NCBI GenBank assembly: GCA_014155875.1
Contig: JACEFZ010025809.1
Span: 685,001-749,000, forward strand
DNA: 64,000 bases
Source: Cepaea nemoralis
Taxonomy: Eukaryota; Mollusca; Gastropoda; Stylommatophora; Helicidae
Direction of reading: 5' to 3'
Under the pieces are notes generated by a model that saw only the letters and a list, made by a program, of their open reading frames with translations, did no database searches and was not told where the DNA came from. Shown here piece after piece: positions 1-11,645 of the stretch. Position 1 is the first letter of the stretch. Each line of letters opens with the position of its first letter. The position numbers were made by a program, and so were the translations under genes.

Positions 1-577
1 TTATTTTTCAACATCGCTCTCCGTGGCCTTTTTGTCTACGTCGTGAGTGTGGGGACGGTTGGTTGGGCTACCTTTGTACCTGGTATTTTTTTTTTTGGTC
101 GGTACAAATATACATTCGGTGCTGACAGCTGCCAGATCGTTACGTATATTTTATTGTAGCGACCTCACTGTTATTTAGGACCTGTGTTGTTTCGTAATAG
201 TCTACTTATCTTGTTTCTATGCGTCATCCATGTTTTTTCTATGTACATAAATATGTTTGTTTACGTGACAATTAGTCTATTTATCTGGTAGTTGTTTTCG
301 TGTGTCCTGTAGTGTGATTTTCTTTTATATACATACAAGACCAGCACTTTGTCTGGTATATAACAAGGTCATCGTGGTTAGGCAATATTAATTTTCTCGT
401 CGGATCTACTACATCGTTGGTCTCGCATTCTGTCTTACAACGTTGTTAATCATATTGGCATTCTATTCAGACTGTTACTCACCTTTAACACGTCTACTTT
501 CAACCTTACACACGTTCTAGCACCACACACATACATATTCTGTTTCAGCTGTTACGTTTACAGAGTATTATTACACC
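1..577. other. Leader or LTR remnant upstream of gag relic
   Basis: No coding frame or recognised element. The stretch is AT-rich and leads directly into the gag relic that starts at 578, so it may be the 5' leader or LTR remnant of that retrotransposon. I found no second copy in the window that would define LTR limits. Confidence 0.3.
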
Positions 578-1327
578 ATGTCGTCATTACAAGATTTTAT
601 GGACATGGGCGAGAAGTCCGGATTGTCCGGTCATGAACTTAGAGCATATGATAAACAGTAATTAAAAGTTTTCCAGGCACAGCAACGAGAAGAAAGAGCA
701 AAGGCCAAAGAAGCTGAAAAAGAGGCTAGATAATTACAAGCAGCTCGTGAGAAAGAGGCTAGAGAACTACAAGCAGCTTTCGAAAAGGAAAATCTAGCTG
801 CAGAGAAAGAAATCAAAGAAAGAGAACATGCAATTGCTATGGAAAAACTGACAACAGAAAGGGAGAGACTTGCATTTGAGAAAGATAAACTAACAGCCGA
901 GTTGGTAATGAAGGACAAGGAGAAAGAAGGGAACTTAAAGATCAAGACTCTTGAGAAAGACAAGGAAGCCGAAATAGCTCAAGCAAAATTACAATTGAAA
1001 TCAGTAGACCCCATTAAATGATACCAGGGTCTGATAAGGAATTTTACACAAGGTGATTCTATTTCAGCATGGATACCTAATTTTGAAGTTCTAATGAAAT
1101 ATTACAAAGTACCCACTGAAGAGTGGCCCGTACTATTTCACCTTCATTTGGCTTTGGAACCTTTAAAGGTCGTGAAGGTGATCCCTAAAAGTCTGCGTAC
1201 CAACTACACATATATTAGAGACAGAGTCTTGTCACATTTTTCTTTGGATCAAGCTGGGTTACGAACGAAATTTAAAACTATGGCACCAAAGGCAAACCAG
1301 ACGTTCCTGGACTACGTCCATGTGTGA
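578..1327 (+). pseudogene. Broken LTR-retrotransposon gag (coiled-coil type)
   Basis: An ATG at 578 opens a frame that stays in register to 1327 but is cut by in-frame stops near 659, 731 and 1019. The N-terminus (DFMDMGEKSGLSGHELRAY) resembles the 'x-MGK-x-x-GL-x-G-x-x-L' start of gypsy-type gag proteins and is similar to the ORF starting at 39371 (minus). A long charged coiled coil rich in E, K and A follows (about 680-1010), then a capsid-like segment (YYKVPTEEWPVLFHLHL... to ANQTFLDYV). No zinc knuckle, protease or reverse transcriptase follows; the frame ends about 100 bp before the satellite. It is inferred to be a dead, truncated element. The assignment rests on overall pattern rather than a catalytic motif. 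Confidence 0.6.
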
Positions 1328-1999
1328 AAGTTAGTTTTAGGTTGTTGGTAATACGGTTATTCGGTGAGAACTGAGTCAATATCACCTTCGTGTGGTTAAC
1401 CATTGCTACTGGTTAATAGCACAGCGTGCTTATTACGCTGTCTGAAGTTCTTCGGTATCCTGCTCGCTGACTTTACCCTGACAATACACTAAAATGTCGT
1501 CCACACATGACAGTGTCCTTTCCTGCCCTGTGATCTGCTCGCTGTCTTTACCCTCACAATCCACTAAAATGTAGCCCACATATGACAGTGTCCTGTCCTG
1601 CCCTGTGATCTGCTCGCTGTCTTTACCCTCACATTACACTAAAATGTCGTCCACATATAACAATTTCCTTTCTTATCCCGTGTTCTTCTCACTGTCTTTA
1701 CCCTGACAATACACTGAAATGTTGCCCACATATAACAATGTCCTTTCTTATCCCGTGATATGCACGCTTTCAATGCTCGTACACATATAACAATGTCCTT
1801 TCTTAACCCGTGTCCTGCTCGCTTTCTTTACCCTGACAATACACTAAAATGTTGCCCACATATGACAGTGTCCTTTCTTGTCCGTGATCTGATCGCTTTC
1901 TTTACCCTGACAATACACTAAAATGTCGTCCACATATAACAATTTCCTTTCTTATCATGTGATCTGCTCACTGTCTTTCCCCTGACAATACACTGAAAT

Positions 2000-4740
2000 G
2001 TCGTCCACATATAACAATGTCCTTTCTTATCCCGTGATCTGCTCGCTTTCTTTACCCTGACAATACACTAAAATGCTGTCCACATATTACAGTGTCCTTT
2101 CTTGTCCGTGCTCTGCTCGCTGTCTTTACCATGACAATGCACTAAAATTTCGTCCACATATGACAGTGTCCTTTCTTGTCCGTGATATAGTCGCTTTCTT
2201 TACCCTAACAATACACTAATATGTCGTCCACATAAAACAATTTCCTTTCTTATCCCATGATCTGCTCACTGTCTTTACCCTGACAATACACTGAAATGTC
2301 GTCCACATATAACAATGTCCTTTCTTATCCCGTGATCTGTTCGCTTTCTTTACCCTGACAATACACTTAAATGTCGTCCACATATAACAATGTCCTTTCC
2401 ATCCGTGATCTGATCGCTTTCTTTACCCTGACAATACACTAAAATGTCGTCCACATATAACAATGTCCTTTCTTGTCTGTGATCTGATCGCTTTCTTTAC
2501 CCTCACAATACACTAAAAGGTTGTCCACATATGACAGTGTCCTTTCTTGTCCGTGATCTGCTAGCTGCCTTTACTCTGACAATACACTAAAATGTTGTCC
2601 ACATATGACAGTGTCCTTTCTTGTCCGTAATCTGATCGCTTTCTTTACCCTGACAATGCACTAAAATTTCGTCCACATATAACAATGTCCTTTCTTATCC
2701 TGTGATCTGCTCACTGTCTTCACCCTGACAATACACTGAAATGTCGTCCACATAAAACAATGTCCTTTCTTATCCCGTGATCTGCTCGCTTTCTTTACCC
2801 TAACAATACACTAAAATGCTGTCCACATATTACAGTGTCCTTTCTTGTCCGTGCTCTGCTCGCTGTCTTTACCATGACAATACACTAAAATTTCGTCCAC
2901 ATATGACAGTGTCCTTTCTTGTCCGTGATCTAGTCGCTTTCTTTACCCTAACAATACACTAATATGTCGTCCACATAAAACAATTTCCTTTCTTATCCCG
3001 TGATATGCTAACTGTCTTTACCCTGAGAATACACTAGAATGTCGTCCACATATAACAATTTCATGTCTTATGCCCTGATCTGCTCACTGTCTTTACCCTG
3101 ACATTACACTGAAATGTCGTCCACATATAACAATGTCCTTTCTTATACCGTGATCTGTTCGCTTTCTTTACCCTGACAATACACTAAAATGGTGTGCACA
3201 TATGACAGTGTCCTTTCTTGTCCGTAATCTGATCGCTTTCTTTACCCTGACAATGCACTAAAATTTCGTCCACATATAACAATTTCCTTTCTTATCCCGT
3301 GATCTGTTCACTGTCTTTACCCTGACAATACACTGAAATGTCGTCCACATATAACAATGTCCTTTCTTATCCCGTGATCTGCTCGCTTTCTTTACCCTGA
3401 CAATACACTAAAATGCTGTCCACATATTACAGTGTCCTTTCTTGTCCGTGCTCTGCTCGCTGTCTTTACCATGACAATGCACTAAAATTTCGTCCACATA
3501 TGACAGTGTCCTTTCTTGTCCGTGATATAGTCGCTTTCTTTACCCTAACAATACACTAATATGTCGTCCACATAAAACAATTTCCTTTCTTATCCCATGA
3601 TCTGCTCACTGTCTTTACCCTGACAATACACTGAAATGTCGTCCACATATAACAATGTCCTTTCTTATCCCGTGATCTGTTCGCTTTCTTTACCCTGACA
3701 ATACACTTAAATGTCGTCCACATATAACAATGTCCTTTCCATCCGTGATCTGATCGCTTTCTTTACCCTGACAATACACTAAAATGTCGTCCACATATAA
3801 CAATGTCCTTTCTTGTCTGTGATCTGATCGCTTTCTTTACCCTCACAATACACTAAAAGGTTGTCCACATATGACAGTGTCCTTTCTTGTCCGTGATCTG
3901 CAAGCTGCCTTTACTCTGACAATACACTAAAATGTTGTCCACATATGACAGTGTCCTTTCTTGTCCGTAATCTGATCGCTTTCTTTACCCTGACAATGCA
4001 CTAAAATTTCGTCCACATATAACAATTTCCTTTCTTATCCTGTGATCTGCTCACTGTCTTCACCCTGACAATACACTGAAATGTCGTCCACATAAAACAA
4101 TGTCCTTTCTTATCCCGTGATCTGCTCGCTTTCTTTACCCTAACAATACACTAAAATGCTGTCCACATATTACAGTGTCCTTTCTTGTCCGTGCTCTGCT
4201 CGCTGTCTTTACCATGACAATACACTAAAATTTCGTCCACATATGACAGTGTCCTTTCTTGTCCGTGATCTAGTCGCTTTCTTTACCCTAACAATACACT
4301 AATATGTCGTCCACATAAAACAATTTCCTTTCTTATCCCGTGATATGCTAACTGTCTTTACCCTGAGAATACACTAGAATGTCGTCCATATATAACAATT
4401 TCATGTCTTATGCCCTGATCTGCTCACTGTCTTTACCCTGACATTACACTGAAATGTCGTCCACATATAACAATGTCCTTTCTTATACCGTGATCTGTTC
4501 GCTTTCTTTACCCTGACAATACACTAAAATGGTGTGCACATATGACAGTGTCCTTTCTTGTCCGTAATCTGATCGCTTTCTTTACCCTGACAATGCACTA
4601 AAATTTCGTCCACATATAACAATTTCCTTTCTTATCCCGTGATCTGTTCACTGTCTTTACCCTGACAATACACTGAAATGTCGTCCACATATAACAATGT
4701 CCTTTCTTATCCCGTGATCTGCTCGCTTTCTTTACCCTGA
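2000..4740. repeat. 1340-bp higher-order repeat, two tandem copies
   Basis: Diagnostic variant monomers recur exactly 1340 bp apart: the AAATGCTGTC variant at 2071 and 3411, the TGATATGCTA variant at 3001 and 4341, and the GGTGTGCACA variant at about 3191 and 4531. The higher-order unit therefore holds about 18 monomers. The two copies look nearly identical. A partial, more diverged third copy lies at about 5200-5860. Confidence 0.9.
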
Positions 4741-5870
4741 CAATACACTAAAATGTCGTCCACATATAACAATTTCCTTTCTTGTCCCGTGATCTGCTCA
4801 ACGTCTTTAACCTGAAATACACTGAAATGCCGTCCACATATAACAATGTCCTTTTTTATCCCGTGATCTGATCGCTTTCTTTACCCTGACAATACGCTAA
4901 AATGTAGTCCACATATGACAATTCCCTTTCTTATCCCATGATCTGCTCAATATCTTTACCCTGACAATACACTGAAATGTCATCCACATATAACAATGTC
5001 CTTTCTTATCCCGTGATCTGCTCGCTTTCTTTACCCTGACAATACACTAAAATGTCGTCCACATATAACAATGTCCTTTCCTATCCGTGATCTGATCGCT
5101 TTCTTTACCCTGACAATACACTAAAATGTCGTCCACATATAACAATGTCCTTTCTTGTCTGTGATCTGATCGCTTTCTTTACCCTCACAATACACTAAAA
5201 GGTTGTCCACATTGACAGTGTCCTTTCTTGTCCGTGATCTGCTAGCTGCCTTTACCCTGACAATACACTAAAATGTTGTCCACATATGACAGTGTCCTTT
5301 CTTGCCCGTGCTCTGCTCGCTGTCTTTACCATGACAATACACTAAAATTTCGTCCACATATGACAGTGTCCTTTCTTGTCCGTGATCTAGTCGCTTTCTT
5401 TACCCTAACAATACACTAATATGTCGTCCACATAAAACAATTTCCTTTCTTATCCCGTGATCTGCTAACTGTCTTTACCCTGAGAATACACTAGAATGTC
5501 GTCCACATATAACAATTTCATGTCTTATGCCCTGATCTGCTCACTGTCTTTACCCTGACATTACACTGAAATGTCGTCCACATATAACAATGTCCTTTCT
5601 TATATCGTGATCTGTTCGCTTTCTTTACCCTGACAATACACTAAAATGTTGTGCACATATGACAGTGTCATTTCTTGTCCGTAATCTGATCGCTTTCTTT
5701 ACCCTGACAATGCACTAAAATTTCGTCCACATCTAATAATGTCCTTTCTTATCCCGTGATCTGTTCACTGTCTTTACCCTGACAATACACTGAAATGTCG
5801 TCCACATATAACAATGTCCTTTCTTATCCCGTGATCTGCTCTATGTCTTTACCCTGAAATACACTGAAAT

Positions 5871-8800
5871 CCATCCATCCATCATGTGCCATGCCGGTAA
5901 GCGTGGGCGGTCATGTTCTGCCATCTCACTCGATCACCAGAGTCATGGATCAGCTCCGTGTTTCTGTCTCGACCATGCCACAAGGCCAAGCCATCCAGGT
6001 ACATGCTTCTAGGTCTTCCCCTTGGTCTGTTCCCCTCGATCTTACCAGTTGTCACCAAATTCTCCAATCCATTTCTTCTCATAACATGCCCAAAGAATTT
6101 TGTCTGTCTACGTCTAATTTCTCTACTCAATTTACGATCTTCATTTGTTTCTTGAAGGACTTGTTCATTGGTCTTTCTGGCTGTCCATGGTATTCTTTGC
6201 ATTTTCCTCAGAAACCACATCTCTACAGCCATCAGATGTTTTTCAGCCTGACTGCTCATTGTCCACGCTTCACATCCATATAAAAGTACAGGTTCTATGT
6301 AGCATCTCAACACTCTTTTTCTCGTTTCAATTGACATCTTTTTATTGGTCAATATGTTTTTCATCTTGCTAAAGGCTACTTTTGCCATGGCGATTCTTGT
6401 TCTAATCTCTTCAAGGCATCTCCCATCAGATGTTATTACTGTTCCGAGATAATTGTACCTACTCACTTGTTGAAGAATATTCCCATTTACTTGTATATTA
6501 CATTGTGGTATTACGTCCTTCCTAGTGACGACCATAATCTGTGTCTTTTTACAATTTAATTCTAACCCTAGTTGTTCACTGTGTGTAACAATCGCATCTA
6601 CTAAATTTTGCAGGTCCTGTTCATTGTCTGCAATCAAGACTGTATCATCTGCATATCTAATGTTATTGATGCATCGTCCCCCAATGTTGATTCCTTCCAT
6701 ATCTTCAATATTTCTGAAAATACTTTCACTGTACAGGGAAAACAGATCTGGAGACATTACACATCCCTGTCTCACACCCCTTTTAATAGGCTGATATTGG
6801 CTTACTTCATTATCAACTCTTATGGCAGCTTGTTGTTTCCAATATATGTTTTTTACAAGTCTAAGATCTTTTCCATCAATTTGTAGATCTTCAAGCATCC
6901 TTATCATGTTGACATGTCTCACTTTATCAAAAGCCTTTGTGTAGTCAATAAAGCACAGGTGTAGATCTTTGTTTACTTCTATAGAACGTTCGATTATGGT
7001 TCTCAGTATATACACAGCATTTACTGTACCCTTGCCTTCCACAAACCCACATTGTTCTTCTCCTATTTCAGGTTGTATTTTCCTCCTAACTCTTTGCATG
7101 ATAATTCTTAGCAAAATCTTTGTGATGTGACTCATTATACTAATTGTTCGATGTTGATCACATTCCAAGGCTCCCGATTTCTTTGGGATTGTAATAAATA
7201 CAGAATTACATAACTCCTGAGGTATATTTCCAGTATCATATATTGTATTAAGCAGACTGGTAACTTTATCTATTCCATATTCTTCTAAAGCATTAATCAT
7301 TTCTGTTGTGACGCTGTCTGAACCGGGGGCCTTGCCAGATTTCATGTGGTTAAGAGCATTCTGGACCTCCATCTTCAAAATTGCTGGTCCTTCATTATTA
7401 TTTTGAACATTATACTGTTCGTCTCTGTTATCGTCATAAAGGTTTTTCACGTAATCTGACCATTCATGTAAGATCTGATCTTTTTCTATTATGACTCTTC
7501 CATCTTTTGTCTTTAGGCAGCCTGCTGATGTACGTGTTCTTTGATTAGTAAGCTCCTGAATTCTTTTGTGCATTAGTTTCGCATTGTTACTGTTGTGTTG
7601 TTTTTCAATTTCTCTGCAATTTTTCTCAAGCCATGTTTCTTTTGCCTCCTTACATAAGGTTCTGACTTTTCTGTGAATTTCTTCATATTTGGCAGGATTA
7701 TTTTTGTTCTGTCTTCTTGTTTCCATTAGTTGTAAAATTTCTTCAGTCATCCATGTCTTACGGCCCACTTTCTTTACTTTTGGAATAGTTTTTTCTGCTG
7801 CACAACTGATTGAATTCTTCATCATTTCCCATTGATCATCTACATCTTGAAATAGGATCTCTAGATCAGACAATATATCAAATTTGTTCTTTACTTCTAT
7901 GTTAAAATTATCTTGTATTTCTTTGTCAGTTTTCAATTTGCACAAGTCATATTTAGGGTTTCCTGCAGTATACATGACTTTCTTTAACTTTACCCTCAAT
8001 GTGCCTGTAATTAATCTGTGATCACTGTAACAGTCTGCATTTGGAACTGTTTTTACGACTGTTAACGCATTTCGAAACCTTTTGCTAATCAGGATGTAAT
8101 CTATCTGGTTTTTAATCCTGCTGTCTGGACTCCTCCATGTCCATAATCTTCTAGGGTGCTGTTTAAACCAGGTGTTTCCTACAACCATTTCTTGCACTTT
8201 TGCCCATTCTACAAGTCTGTATCCTCTTTCATTTCTCTCTCCCAAACCATGGTTGCCTACACTGCATCCATCACCTTGCTGTCCTATTTTTGCGTTGAAA
8301 TCACCCATTATGATATTTATTTCTGATTTTTTGCAGTTATTCAAAGCAGACTCCATGTCATTATAAAATTCCTCTATGCTTTCTTCACTGCATTCACTTG
8401 TTGGGGCATATACTTGAATGACATTTATTTTAAAAGGTCTTCCATTTAATTTTACTAATAGGACTCTGTCTGACACAGCCTGATATCCTTTGACAGAATT
8501 TGATGTTTGCTTATCTAATATAATGGCTACACCTCTTTGCTGTTCTTCTCCCCCAGAGTAAATAATCTTACAATCCTCTCCTGTCCTTATCCTGTCCTTA
8601 TCCTGTCCTTATCCCTGCTCCTTTCCATTTCGTTTCCGATATTCCTAATATGTTAATCTTCTCTCTCTTCATTTCCTTTTTGATGTTTTCTAACTTTCCA
8701 TCTGCATTCATTGTTCTAACGTTCCAAGTTCCTACTTTCAATGATATTAATCTGTTGCACCTAGTAGCCTGTTGACGGTCTGGAGTCACCTGGTGCGCAT

Positions 8801-8878
8801 GACTATCCCTACCGGGCGAGGTTGCTCCTATGGAGCACCCATTTACTCCGTTTCTCTGATTATCGATGATTTCACACA
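5871..8878 (-). mobile_element. Near-full-length RTE-type non-LTR retrotransposon
   Basis: A 3.0-kb RTE-class element inserted in the satellite. The 10-bp target duplication ACACTGAAAT is present on both sides (5861-5870 and 8879-8888). On the minus strand it runs from a short 5' leader through one endonuclease/reverse transcriptase frame to a 3' tail of GATG-type repeats (CCATCCATCC at 5871 on the plus strand), as expected for RTE elements, which end in short simple repeats. It is the best-preserved member of the family whose fragments lie at 17913, 22285, 33886, 44180, 46992, 58683 and 59718, and is the natural reference copy. Confidence 0.92.
5882..8745 (-). pseudogene. RTE endonuclease/reverse transcriptase, one frameshift
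   Basis: An apurinic-type endonuclease domain is followed by reverse transcriptase; this is the enzyme of target-primed retrotransposition. The 864-residue main frame (8476 to 5882) contains the endonuclease motifs MGDFNAKIG and SDHRLI and the RT motifs FIDYTKAFDKVRH, GVRQGCVMSP and the catalytic YADDTVLIAD. The C-terminus has the family-typical LLYGCEAWTM and FGHVMRRNGLENL blocks. The endonuclease N-terminus (VGTWNVRTMN..., ISETKWKG) lies upstream in another frame (8741 to 8598). The break is an 11-bp unit, ATAAGGACAGG on the coding strand, repeated three times near 8580-8610; the 22 extra bases shift the frame. Apart from this, catalytic residues look intact. The parent copy was probably recently active. 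Confidence 0.9.
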
Positions 8879-9440
8879 ACACTGAAATGCCGTCCACATA
8901 TAACAATGTCCTTTTTTATCCCGTGATCTGATCGCTTTCTTTACCCTGACAATACACTAAAATGTCGTCCACATATAACAATGTCCTTTCCTATCCGTGA
9001 TCTGATCGCTTTCTTTACCCTGACAATACACTAAAATGTTGTCCACATATAACAATGTCCTTTCCTATCCGTGATCTGATCGCTTTCTTTACCCTGACAA
9101 TACACTAAAATGTCGTCCACATATAACAATGTCCTTTCTTGTCTGTGATCTGATCGCTTTCTTTACCCTCACAATACACTAAAAGGTTGTCCACATATGA
9201 CAGTGTCCTTTCTTGTCCGTGATCTGCTAGCTGCCTTTACCCTGACAATACACTAAAATGTTGTCCACATATGACAGTGTCCTTTCTTGTCCGTAATCTG
9301 ATCACTTTCTTTACCCTGACAATGCACTAAAATTTCGTCCACATATAACAATTTCCTTTCTTATCCCGTGATCTGTTCACTGTCTTTACCCTGACAATAC
9401 ACTGAAATGTCGTCCACATATAACAATGTCCTTTCTTATC

Positions 9441-9554
9441 GTTCAGAAAGCAATGGTAAACTACTGAACGTAACACTTGCCTAGTACATCAACAGCAGCT
9501 GAAAATGCTGGTGTTGACTGCAACGTTCTGTAAGGGATACGCAACAAAAAATTG
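9441..9554 (+). mobile_element. SINE-1 fragment (body only) in satellite
   Basis: A 5'-truncated copy of the window's main SINE family, starting GTTCAGAAAGCAATGG and ending GCAACAAAAAATTG. A 9-bp duplication TTTCTTATC flanks it (9432-9440, 9555-9563). It is nearly identical to the copy at 9713. Confidence 0.85.
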
Positions 9555-9712
9555 TTTCTTATCCCGTGATCTGCTCGCTTTCTTTACCCTGACAATACAC
9601 TAAAATGTCGTCCACATATAACAATTTCCTTTCTTGTCCCGTGATCTGCTCAATGTCTTTACCCTGAAATACACTGAAATGTCGTCCACATATAACAATG
9701 TCCTTTCTTATC

Positions 9713-9826
9713 GTTCAGAAAGCAATGGTAAACTACTGAACGTAACACTTGCCTAGTACATCAACAGCAGCTGAAAATGCTGGTGTTGACTGCAACGTCC
9801 TGTAAGGGATACGCAACAAAAAATTG
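9713..9826 (+). mobile_element. SINE-1 fragment, duplicated with the satellite
   Basis: Same insertion as at 9441, with the same flanking duplication (9704-9712, 9827-9835) and only about one base difference. The shared junctions mean that satellite plus SINE were duplicated together, about 272 bp apart. Confidence 0.85.
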
Positions 9827-11645
9827 TTTCTTATCCCGTGATCTGCTCGCTTTCTTTACCCTGACAATACACTAAAATGTCGTCCACATATAACAATGTC
9901 CTTTCCTATCCGTGATCTGATCGCTTTCTTTACCCTGACAATACACTAAAATGTCGTCCACATATAACAATGTCCTTTCTTGTCTGTGATCTGCTAGCTG
10001 CCTTTACCCTGACAATACACTAAAATGTCGTCCACATATAACAATGTCCTTTCCTATCCGTGATCTGATCGCTTTCTTTACCCTGACAATACACTAAAAT
10101 GTCGTCCACATATAACAATGTCCTTTCTTGTCTGTGATCTGATCGCTTTCTTTACCCTCACAATAAACTAAAAGGTTGTCCACATATGACAGTGTCCTTT
10201 CTTGTCCGTGATCGGGCTAGCTGCCTTTACCCTGACAATACACTAAAATGATGTCCACATATGACAGTGTCCTCTCTTGTCCGTGATCTGCTCATTGTCT
10301 TTACACTGACAATACACTCAAATGTCGTCCACATATAAAAATGTCCCTTCTTATCCCGTGATCTGCTCGCTTTCTTTACCCTGACAATACACTAAAATAT
10401 CGTACGCATATGACAGTGTCCTTTCTTGTCCGTGATCTGATCGCTTTCTTTACCCTGACAATACACTAAAATGTTGTCCACATATAACAATGTCCTTTCT
10501 TGTCCGTGATCTGCAGGCTGCCTTTACCCTGACAATACACTAAAATGTTGTCCACATATGACAATGTCCTTTCTTATCCCGTGATCTGCTCGCTGTCTTT
10601 ACCCTGACAATACACTAAAATGTTGTCCACATATGACAATTTCCTTTCTTGTCCGTGATCTGATCGCTTTCTTTACCCTGACAATATACTAAAATGTCGT
10701 CCACATATGACAGTGTCCTTTCGTGTCCGTGTCCTGCTCGCTTTCTTTACCCTGACAATACACTAAAATGTTGTCCACATATGACAGTGTCCTTTATTGT
10801 CCGTTATCTGCTCGCTGTCTTTACCCTGACAATACACTAAAATGTCGTCCACATATGACTGTGTTTTTTCTTGTCCGTGATCGGCTAGCTGCCTTTACCC
10901 TGACAATACACTAAAATGTTGTCCACATATGACAGTGTCCTTTCTTGTCCGTGATCTGCTCGCTGTGTTTACCTTGACAATACACTAAAATGTTGTCCAA
11001 ATATGACAGTATCCTGTCCCGTGATCTGCTCATTGTCTTTACACTGACAATACACTGAAATGTCGTCCGCATATAACAATGTCCTTTCTTATCCCGTGAT
11101 CTGCTCGCTTTCTTTACCCTGACAATACACAAAAATGGTGTCCACATATAATAGTTTCCTTTCGTGTCCGTGATCTGCTCACTGTGTTTACCCTGACAAT
11201 GCACTAAAATGTCGCCCACATATGACAGTGTCCTGTCCTGTCTCGTGATCTGCTCGCTTTCTTTACCCTGACAATACACTAAAATGTCGTCCACATATAA
11301 CAATGTCCTTTCTTATCACGTGATCTGCTCGCTGCCTTAACCCTGACAATACACTAAAATGTCGTCCACATATACAATGTCCTTTCTTATCCCGTGATCT
11401 GCTCGCTTTCTTTACTCTGACAATACACTAAAATATTGTCCACATATGACAGTGTCCTTTCTTGTCCGTGATCTGCTTGCTGTCTTTACCCTGACAATGC
11501 ACTAAAATTTCGTCCACATATAACAATTTCCTTTCTTATCCCGTGATCTGCTCATTGTCTTTACCCTGACAATACACTGAAATGTCGTCCACATATAACA
11601 ATGTCCTTTCTTATCCCGTGATCTGCTCGCTTTCTTTACCCTGGC

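Larger units (their letters stand above)
1437..11645. repeat. 75-bp satellite array (about 10 kb, interrupted)
   Basis: Tandem monomers of about 74-75 bp run through this region. Each holds the blocks CTTTACCCTGACAATACACT, AAAATGTCGTCCACATAT and GTGATCTGCTCGCT. Monomers differ by a few substitutions (ACAATGTCC versus ACAGTGTCC; TTATCCCGTG versus TTGTCCGTG) and 1-bp indels. The array is broken by an RTE element (5871-8878) and two SINE fragments (9441-9554, 9713-9826). The left edge is about 1437 and the right edge about 11645, where a gypsy relic begins abruptly. Read on the minus strand, many monomers contain the peptide LYVDDILVYCQGK (see findings). Confidence 0.93.

Noticed and set aside
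1437..5860. CRISPR-like array
   Set aside because: No unique spacers: the whole 75-bp monomer repeats, in a eukaryotic context.
10911..11303. 130-codon minus-strand frame reading YVDDILVYCQGK
   Set aside because: Entirely satellite monomers; the frame is open by repetition. Kept only as an origin hint for the satellite.
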